Shown: piece after piece, positions 9,101 to 13,874 of the stretch
Layout: every line of letters begins with the position of its first letter
How positions within the stretch are numbered: position 1 is the first letter of the stretch
Source: Ascoidea tarda (nom. inval.)
Taxonomy: Eukaryota; Ascomycota; Saccharomycetes; Ascoideales; Ascoideaceae
Length of the DNA stretch: 20,426 nt
Direction: 5' to 3'
NCBI GenBank assembly: GCA_030560485.1
Contig: JAKTTS010000281.1
Span: forward strand, 1 to 20,426
Made by a program: the position numbers and the translations under genes
Notes under the pieces: model-generated
Seen by the model: only the letters and a program-made list of their open reading frames with translations
Database searches by the model: none
Told to the model about the DNA's origin: nothing

Positions 9101-10533
9101 TTGTTGTCATTTTTGAATTTAAGTTTAGTATTATTATGGTTTGAAATAAAATATTCAAGAAATGAATCTAAATTTGTTAGGAAGGGAATAAGAGATAAAG
9201 AATTGAATAGTATAGACTTTAGAGAATATGGAAATAAATTGGTTAATAATTGGTTTAAAATTTGGTTATTGCCATTATTGTTATCATCAGTATTGGTTTT
9301 ATTAACTTTATTGATTGGAATCAAAATAGATAGCATATTAGTGAACCTTTTTGTAATTGTTAAAATGCCAGGATAATAGTTTATATTCAAATTTAGATTT
9401 TTTTGAGAACTATTTGAGTTTAACGATTTATTCCATAATTTTGTAAAAATATCGAATTTAACGTTAGTATTTGAATTGAATAGGATTAACAAAGAATTGA
9501 AATTATAGTTGTTTGTCGCTAAACATTTAAAGACAAAAATTGATAACAAATTTAAAATTAAATTTGAGTTATTCAAATTTAATTTGAATGAGTAGGAGTT
9601 TAAAATCAATAAGGGGGATATTAAAGTGTTATTAAATAGTAAGTTTTTATTGTTGATGTTAGTGTTATTATTGAAAAATAAGATTGAAATTAAATTTAGA
9701 TAGATGTTTAAAATTTTATTGAAATGATTTAAATTAAAAGAAGAATTTTTTGAAGAGATTAAATGGTTGATTTTTAAAGAAGAGTTCAATATTAGTAGAT
9801 TATTTAATATGGTTAAAATTTTGGAGTTGGTTGATTTTAATTGAAAATTGCTATATGAATTATATTTTATGGATATTAGATCAAGAGAAATGGTTGGTAG
9901 AATAAGTTTATCTCTTTTTCCCTTGACAGTTTCATTGCTATTGATTTTAGTGTTTAAAAAATCATTTGAGCTCATAATATAATCGTTTAAATGGGATATT
10001 GATTGATGAATTTTTAATAAATTGATTTTATTTGATTTAATTTTAATCAAATATAATAGTTCAACTTCATCGTAATTTAAAAAATCCAATAAGATATTTA
10101 AATTTTCTTCAATTTCCAATTTTTTCGATTTAATTAATTCATTAAACCGATTTTTATCATTGGTATTATCATTGGTATTATTATTGGCATTATTGTTGTT
10201 ATTTTCATCATTATCGCTGCTATTATTAGCGCCTATATTATTGTTATCATCCTCTTTTTTACCACTCTCGTTTTTGATTTCTTTTTCGATTGTTTCTTTT
10301 TTGGCAGAGATGAGATTATCATTTAAGCTGTCAGATAAATTGTCAGATAGATCATCATGAAAGATAACATCGAGGTTATCGTCATTTAAAATGTTTACAA
10401 TATCATTTGTTAAATGATTTAAAAAGGGATTGTTAGTTTCATCGATTTCTTCCTCGTTATGGATTTGATCCTTATCAATCTTGTTCGAAAGAAAGTTTTG
10501 AGTGCTACCGAGACCCATCAAACCATCATCCAT
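6193..10533 (-). CDS. Large Asn-rich helical protein, unidentified (weak Mediator Med5/Nut1 resemblance)
   Basis: This is a 1446-residue open frame from the ATG at 10533 (MDDGLMGLG) to TAA at 6193. The in-frame extension to 10584 begins at GTG and is left out. The N-terminal ~130 residues are acidic and Asn/Asp-rich. Then comes a long series of Leu/Ile/Asn-rich helices without obvious membrane segments or catalytic motifs, suggesting an alpha-solenoid or scaffold protein. A conspicuous hydrophobic helix contains FSQFGSTLSLISIFVYIIYIL (about residues 741-768). The last ~220 residues are Asn/Gln/Ser-rich and disordered, with an NQNQNQ run near 6665-6705. The size, helical build and the FG-hydrophobic segment recall the Mediator tail subunit Med5/Nut1, which would act in RNA polymerase II transcription. 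I make this comparison from memory and hold it at roughly 25%. A tandem 15-bp array lies 210-269 bp upstream of the start. Confidence 0.85.
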   Translation of the reverse strand: MDDGLMGLGSTQNFLSNKIDKDQIHNEEEIDETNNPFLNHLTNDIVNILNDDNLDVIFHDDLSDNLSDSLNDNLISAKKETIEKEIKNESGKKEDDNNNIGANNSSDNDENNNNNANNNTNDNTNDKNRFNELIKSKKLEIEENLNILLDFLNYDEVELLYLIKIKSNKINLLKIHQSISHLNDYIMSSNDFLNTKINSNETVKGKRDKLILPTISLDLISIKYNSYSNFQLKSTNSKILTILNNLLILNSSLKINHLISSKNSSFNLNHFNKILNIYLNLISILFFNNNTNINNKNLLFNNTLISPLLILNSYSFKLNLNNSNLILNLLSIFVFKCLATNNYNFNSLLILFNSNTNVKFDIFTKLWNKSLNSNSSQKNLNLNINYYPGILTITKRFTNMLSILIPINKVNKTNTDDNNNGNNQILNQLLTNLFPYSLKSILFNSLSLIPFLTNLDSFLEYFISNHNNTKLKFKNDNKIDKFSHKIENPGLNFNTTNNSNDKKLNKNSNNEFNNQNLINNDQMVDETNPKKTNVLNSQLLDHLIELINLFDKTQINNEFITIFSINALNSNSNSSLLSILENLLIILSSFEDKSLLNVSNYSLNILILRSLHYSIESISINLIQNSELLKNSNPKIKSLISNYLDKYHSFENGNSVYTNLLQSKILQFKVLFEVIDQNYTLNFKSMFANNNFVNNDYEINLINLLSISLIEINDFLTPSYDGYKIENNDEVKGENKLEDFEDPFIKLHLIFSQFGSTLSLISIFVYIIYILAREVLNDLNYLRKLPSFFQENIMDLSIIPPVSRLNFIYPKKSLKNSILNDCENTDDLFDNNEIVKLQTYKKIYNCLELSLLILYKLLGNLTEKKNWVNFNGIYNRKCFNTSVEFQSKLTTAKSSIGSLPKDTNFLNYSVAFGKVIEALSASNASGLENSAENIEILNSLFYKSFDEFLKLNFASCFTVLMISDECNLKSINYDSLCSIFEKKQFQDITPPESASSSINVNSNLNQSVVTNATANNSVINIVNQSKFNSIFFDLSSFNFIYNNLVFKIIEKLTQIDNNIKFSKDNASFDLQNDNNFNLFSLIKFILNISMMDLSFVKISIILLNHLIFHNIPNPKEADEDIKNCDIPNKSSNEELSEFQRAILADDSISDMLWKFVSSWDTKNLSIFEKLRKFLSSKYKDLKIQQKAEIEKFESQNSNQPYCITLEQLQKYINISDLFARSDRKTSFNDTMEFSAIGNTSNEINSNFHSNSSSWGGVSNSSGDVIQLKAQLINEGLLGQNQNQNQNNYNYQNSGSSFDDEKGKDLHDPNHTDNQNQFNYSFTSNNNSQNDSPNSMNFSNMSFSSVNNSLFAPYNGNIMDKNMKINNILGSSNINSIDNINKSYKQDKKLNNDYGKNKKNNNFFNSGGMKNSNGMNFQSRYSNNNTSSTNLNNSNRAKSIHVDQFGK

Positions 10534-11001
10534 TTTAACAACCAGGCTAAATCGAAAAGCAGCAATTGGAATGGAAAAAGACACCTCTTTGTCTCTATTG
10601 CAATTGCAAATTTAATAGAGCCAAGTATCAATACTGGCGCTGGTGGGAGAGTATCTGAAAGTCGTAAAAAGGATCGTCGATGCTAAAAAAAGTCAAGGTT
10701 TGTCTTCAAACAAAAAAAGAAAAAAAAACAGAAAAAGCTAGAGCCCTACTTGCTGAAGCCCTACTCATTAGAACCCTATTATTTAGAACCCTTGTGTGAT
10801 TATGTACACACACATTATTGCATACTTCTGCGTAATTTCGGCAGTATTGACCATAGGTGTGGGTCTGGATTTCAGTTGCCGCGTCGTGGCTAGAGTCGCG
10901 GCGGTGCAAAGTTTTGAGAAACAAAAAGAGGTTAGAGAGAACAGATTGAAGAGAACAGATTAAAGAGGACAAAAAAGAAAAAGGAACAATATATGAAACC
11001 A
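10534..11001 (-). promoter_or_regulatory. Upstream region of the 6193-10533 gene
   Basis: This 468-bp spacer lies between two minus-strand genes. It holds the 15-bp x 4 CCCT array (10743-10802), a poly-purine stretch on the plus strand around 10710-10740 (a pyrimidine tract on the transcribed gene's sense strand), and a moderately GC-rich patch around 10860-10910. The short open frames here are not supported as genes. Confidence 0.6.
10743..10802 (-). repeat. 15-bp tandem array with CCCT cores, 4 units
   Basis: The units GCCCTACTTGCTGAA, GCCCTACTCATTAGA, ACCCTATTATTTAGA and ACCCTTGTGTGATTA are spaced exactly 15 bp apart (CCCT at 10744, 10759, 10774 and 10789). Each core is preceded by a GA- or AA-containing flank (consensus TAGARCCCTA). 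The core resembles the ARCCCTAA site of the telomere-repeat factor Tbf1, an assignment by motif only. It sits 210-269 bp upstream of the ATG at 10533. Confidence 0.8.
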
Positions 11002-12384
11002 TTACAGAATGCCACTCAGATCAATTTTGAGCTTGTTGTCCAAAAGAAAGATATAATTCATGTCATCAGGATTGTCAGTGTTTTCATTTACACTCATGAA
11101 AAGATTGAAGTATGGAATTATTTTGTCTTTAAGACTAGAATAATATAAATCTTCTATTTTTTGAAACTTTGGCAGTACTTGGTCTTCATAAAATGATTTC
11201 ATAAAATATAAAAAGCGATAGTTGTTCACCATGGTACCATCACGATCAATAAGGAGGGCGTGATAAGAGAGATAACTGGTCTGTGAATAAAATTCTTGTG
11301 TGACTAGATTGAAACAGTTGGCAAAGATTTTTCCCTTTAGTAATTCGTAGTTAACGTTCTTTTGATTGATATTTTTAAAGTCTTCTATTTCGTTATAATC
11401 TAATAAGTTTGTGGTATCATATAAATAACTCAACCCCATTTTGATGTACCAAACATTAAATACAAAATCGAAAACCTTTAAAAAGTTTTTGAGAATACTG
11501 AAGAAAGCCTTTGAATGGTTATCATCATCGTAATAAACAGGAACAATTTGAAGATTGTAAACGTTATTTAGATTAAGACTATTGGCGATTACATTGTTAT
11601 TTACGTTATTAGCATTTACGTAATTGTTAGTGATAGAAAACTCATTGGAAAATTTGATGTGGAAGTTGTAAAGATTTAAATTTTTTGTTAGTAGCCTATC
11701 TAATTGATTTAGATCTAGTAAATTGATTATTTTTTTTTGTAAATTATTAAAATTCACAATTGGACTTGAATTAAAATTTACATTAAATTTGATTGAGTTG
11801 TTTAGTGTTGATAGATATAGGTATAGGTTGTAAAAGAAATAATATATCTGTTTTTTATAGGTTTCATCATTATCATTATCATCATCATCATTTGTAGTAT
11901 TGTTGGTAGTATCATCAATATTACTATTAGTATTATTGGTATAAATGTATTTTGCTAAAGTGTTTTCTGGGGAGACTATGTAATAGTTTTCATCATTATA
12001 AATGTTCATCAAGTCCTTTTCGGTATTATTAATTTTATCAATATTGTTGATATCGTTAATTATATTAACGTCATCAATGTTATTTGAGTTGTGATTATTG
12101 TCATTGAAAAAAATTAGAATGTAGTTATTTGCAAATTTAATATAGTTAGTCAACCAATTTTGAATTTTACCAAGGTCGATTAAGGATTCAAATTTATTGT
12201 TTGTAAGAAAAGTGTTGATATGCTTGGTGACCTTTAAAGTGATTTTTTCTAGAAAATTAATAATTTTTTTTTTATTATTATAGCTGCTATTCAACGTGGT
12301 AAATGAGGTTGATAAATTGTAACCTTTTAGTGACTGGTTATTTTTAAAGTAATAATCTAGATGATTAGAAATATTGAAATCCAT
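11002..12384 (-). CDS. Unrecognised 460-residue protein
   Basis: The frame runs from the ATG at 12384 (MDFNISNHLDYYFKNN) to TAA at 11002. It has no signal peptide and no clear membrane segment. The N-terminal ~120 residues look helical (NFLEKITLKVTKHINTFL). Two Asn/Asp low-complexity inserts follow (about 11870-11935 and 12005-12120). The C-terminal ~170 residues look like the conserved part: aromatic-rich helices with FDFVFNVWYIKMGLSYLYD, HALLIDRDGTMVNNYRFL and SFYEDQVLPKFQKIEDLYY. The length, lack of catalytic motif and helical tone would fit a structural subunit such as a tether, kinetochore or organelle-inheritance factor, but I recognise no family and assign no function. It is transcribed in the same direction as ATG8 but 697 bp away, so it should have its own promoter. 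Confidence 0.85.
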   Translation of the reverse strand: MDFNISNHLDYYFKNNQSLKGYNLSTSFTTLNSSYNNKKKIINFLEKITLKVTKHINTFLTNNKFESLIDLGKIQNWLTNYIKFANNYILIFFNDNNHNSNNIDDVNIINDINNIDKINNTEKDLMNIYNDENYYIVSPENTLAKYIYTNNTNSNIDDTTNNTTNDDDDNDNDETYKKQIYYFFYNLYLYLSTLNNSIKFNVNFNSSPIVNFNNLQKKIINLLDLNQLDRLLTKNLNLYNFHIKFSNEFSITNNYVNANNVNNNVIANSLNLNNVYNLQIVPVYYDDDNHSKAFFSILKNFLKVFDFVFNVWYIKMGLSYLYDTTNLLDYNEIEDFKNINQKNVNYELLKGKIFANCFNLVTQEFYSQTSYLSYHALLIDRDGTMVNNYRFLYFMKSFYEDQVLPKFQKIEDLYYSSLKDKIIPYFNLFMSVNENTDNPDDMNYIFLLDNKLKIDLSGIL

Positions 12385-12586
12385 CTTCTTCTTTTTGTAA
12401 TATCAAAACAGTGCCTAAAAATCATTTATAGTAAGTGAGCAATAGATATTAACATATGGATATGATTTCTGTTTATGGTTGGCCAGATTAAGCAAGGCCT
12501 GGGGAAAAATTGACTGGGCCTGGATCAAGGCGAAAGATGAACTACAGTAAAAGAAGACCAACAAGAGATAATGTAAGCATTCATTC

Positions 12587-12650
12587 GTAGAATTTTCGAG
12601 TTGTAGAATTAAAGAATTGTAGAATTGGAGAATTGTAGAATTATAGAAAT
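12587..12650 (-). repeat. 16-bp tandem array, 4 units
   Basis: GTAGAATT occurs at 12587, 12603, 12619 and 12635, exactly 16 bp apart. The units are GTAGAATTTTCGAGTT, GTAGAATTAAAGAATT, GTAGAATTGGAGAATT and GTAGAATTATAGAAAT. An inner 8-bp rhythm (NNAGAATT) suggests the unit arose by doubling. It lies 203-266 bp upstream of the ATG at 12384 and abuts an AT palindrome. Confidence 0.85.
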
Positions 12651-12710
12651 ATATATCGATATATATATATTCATATATAGGCAAGGGGGTATATATAAAT
12701 CTACAAAATA

Positions 12711-12750
12711 GTCTGAAATACTCCAAATTACTCTGAATTACTTTGAAATG
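12711..12750 (-). repeat. 10-bp tandem array, 4 units
   Basis: The consecutive units are GTCTGAAATA, CTCCAAATTA, CTCTGAATTA and CTTTGAAATG (consensus CTCTGAATTA). A 10-bp period puts every copy on about the same face of the helix. It is 327-366 bp upstream of the ATG at 12384. Confidence 0.75.
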
Positions 12751-13081
12751 GTCAAGTAGTAACACAGTACTGATAAGCCATATAAATTTATAATTATCAG
12801 TAAAAACCAAAAAAAAACCAAACAAAAAAAACAACCTTATGAGATTAAAATATAAATATAAATATAAATAGGACAAGATAAAATAAAAATATAAAATGGA
12901 GAAAAAAAAATTTGAAATTAAAATGAAATTCATTATAGCTGATTGAATTGAGCTGTTTTTCGCTTGTTTTTTAAAAATAATTGATTGAATGAAGTGAATT
13001 TAAACTAATCGATTGGCCGATTAATTGATATACTGAAGCGTTAGGATATTGAATTGATAGATTTGTTAAGTGATTCACCGA

Positions 13082-13438
13082 TTATTGTTTACCAAAGGTA
13101 TTTTCACCTGAATATAAAACATACAAAAAGCCATCATCGTCTTTATGCTCGTCGTATATAGTGGACATCAACGCAGCAGTTGGAGGTAATATATCGTTTA
13201 CAAATATGAAGATGGCCTTTTCAGCGGGAAGTTTGATTCTTTTTCTGATCACATAAACAAACTGGCCAACAGTTAAATCACTTGGAACCAAGTATTTTCT
13301 TTTGTCAATTTCCTGAATATCAGATTTTTCGACTTTTTCACATATAACAGGAATTCTATCACTGAACTTTTGGCGAATTCTCATTGCCTCAGCTTTTCTC
13401 TTCTCAAAGGGATGTTCATCCTTAAACTGGGATCTCAT
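13082..13438 (-). CDS. ATG8: Autophagy ubiquitin-like protein Atg8
   Basis: This 118-residue protein aligns essentially end to end with yeast Atg8 ([20 protein letters not shown], then [47 protein letters not shown] and YSGENTFG). Atg8 is cleaved by Atg4 after Gly116 and conjugated to phosphatidylethanolamine, then drives phagophore expansion and cargo capture. Here Gly116 is followed by a two-residue tail (Lys-Gln) that Atg4 would remove. The Tyr49-Leu50 hydrophobic docking site and the Phe77/Phe79 surface are kept. The ATG at 13438 is chosen because homology starts exactly there; the open frame runs upstream to 13645, but that part is Leu-rich promoter sequence. No intron is seen. It shares a 436-bp divergent promoter with YOS9. 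A TATA box and an URS1-like site 186-202 bp upstream suggest Ume6-type repression, known for S. cerevisiae ATG8. Confidence 0.98.
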   Translation of the reverse strand: MRSQFKDEHPFEKRKAEAMRIRQKFSDRIPVICEKVEKSDIQEIDKRKYLVPSDLTVGQFVYVIRKRIKLPAEKAIFIFVNDILPPTAALMSTIYDEHKDDDGFLYVLYSGENTFGKQ

Positions 13439-13623
13439 TGTAGGGGAAATATAACAAACAGCAAATACGCAGAGGGAGTAGGAAAGATGGCTGACAAAAC
13501 AACAGTCAGAATTAGAATGCTCTTGTAAAAAGCTAACAGAAAGCAACAAAAGAAGCAGGAGCAGAAGCAAAATCAAAGGCAAAACAGGAGCAGAAGCAGA
13601 AGAGAAACAGCACAGGATAGCAC

Positions 13624-13631
13624 TATTTATA
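13624..13631 (-). promoter_or_regulatory. TATA box of ATG8
   Basis: On the minus strand this reads TATAAATA, a full match to the yeast TATA consensus. It lies 186-193 bp upstream of the ATG8 start codon, leaving a long pyrimidine-rich leader. Confidence 0.6.
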
Positions 13632-13639
13632 ACCGCCGA
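13632..13639. promoter_or_regulatory. URS1-like (Ume6) site
   Basis: The plus strand reads ACCGCCGA against the URS1 core GCCGCCGA, seven of eight matching, directly abutting the ATG8 TATA box. In S. cerevisiae, Ume6 represses ATG8 through URS1 and repression is lifted on starvation. A conserved role here is inference. Confidence 0.45.
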
Positions 13640-13692
13640 TTGCAATCGCAGCGATAAAAGAAGGAGCTGATTTCAAATCGCCACCAGATAAG

Positions 13693-13698
13693 CACGTG
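13693..13698. promoter_or_regulatory. CACGTG E-box
   Basis: A single CACGTG hexamer inside GCACGTGTGC, roughly midway in the divergent promoter. It fits bHLH factors such as Cbf1 or Pho4. One hexamer alone is weak evidence. Confidence 0.35.
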
Positions 13699-13847
13699 TG
13701 CTGGCAAATCTCAATCCGCTAGTGTGGGTCTATATGTGTATGTGTGTCAGTGGCAGCAGATATGCGCTATTACAGCAGATATGTGCATATACACTATCAC
13801 ACATGTATGTGCAGTAATAAAGTTCCACTGTTGGGGAACACGTACTT

Positions 13848-13873
13848 AGAGCCCTCAGAAGAAGCAGGGCTCT
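13848..13873 (+). promoter_or_regulatory. Inverted repeat ending next to the YOS9 start codon
   Basis: AGAGCCCT (13848-13855) and AGGGCTCT (13866-13873) are perfect 8-bp inverted arms around a 10-bp loop. The right arm ends one base before the ATG at 13875. It could be a hairpin in the YOS9 leader or a dimeric factor site. The arm AGAGCCCT also occurs at 10740-10747, at the start of the 15-bp CCCT array. Confidence 0.6.
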
Positions 13874-13874
13874 T

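Larger units (their letters stand above)
12385..13081 (-). promoter_or_regulatory. Upstream region of the 11002-12384 gene and 3' flank of ATG8
   Basis: This 697-bp AT-rich spacer holds a 16-bp x 4 array (12587-12650), an 18-bp perfect palindrome of alternating AT around a central CG (12649-12666), a 10-bp x 4 array (12711-12750), and an ATATAA microsatellite (about 12849-12869). A 172-codon minus-strand open frame (12415-12933) spans these repeats, and its product is repetitive and unconvincing. No other gene is seen. Confidence 0.65.
13439..13874. promoter_or_regulatory. Divergent ATG8 / YOS9 promoter
   Basis: This 436-bp region is much richer in G+C than the gene interiors. On the ATG8 side the leader is polypyrimidine on the sense strand and contains a 14-bp exact direct repeat (CAGGAGCAGAAGCA at 13556-13569 and 13585-13598, plus-strand reading). 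Further along are a TATA box (13624-13631), an URS1-like site (13633-13639), a CACGTG E-box (13693-13698), two copies of CAGCAGATATGYG (13754-13766 and 13773-13785), a TG-rich stretch, a TACGTG on the minus strand (13839-13844), and an inverted repeat just before the YOS9 ATG. Confidence 0.7.

Noticed and set aside
10534-10584. 17-residue N-terminal extension of the large minus-strand protein
   Set aside because: It begins at GTG. The ATG at 10533 is the first in-frame Met.
10743-10802. Internal telomere-repeat remnant
   Set aside because: The unit is 15 bp, only the CCCT core is shared, and the flanks are ordinary coding genes. A promoter array is simpler.
12415-12933. 172-codon minus-strand frame as a membrane protein
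   Set aside because: Its product is Phe/Tyr/Leu-rich because it translates AT-rich tandem repeats and microsatellites. It has no start context or domain and sits in a promoter region.
13439-13645. 69-residue N-terminal extension of Atg8
   Set aside because: It is a Leu-rich translation of the polypyrimidine promoter and includes the TATA box. Atg8 homology begins exactly at the Met encoded at 13438.
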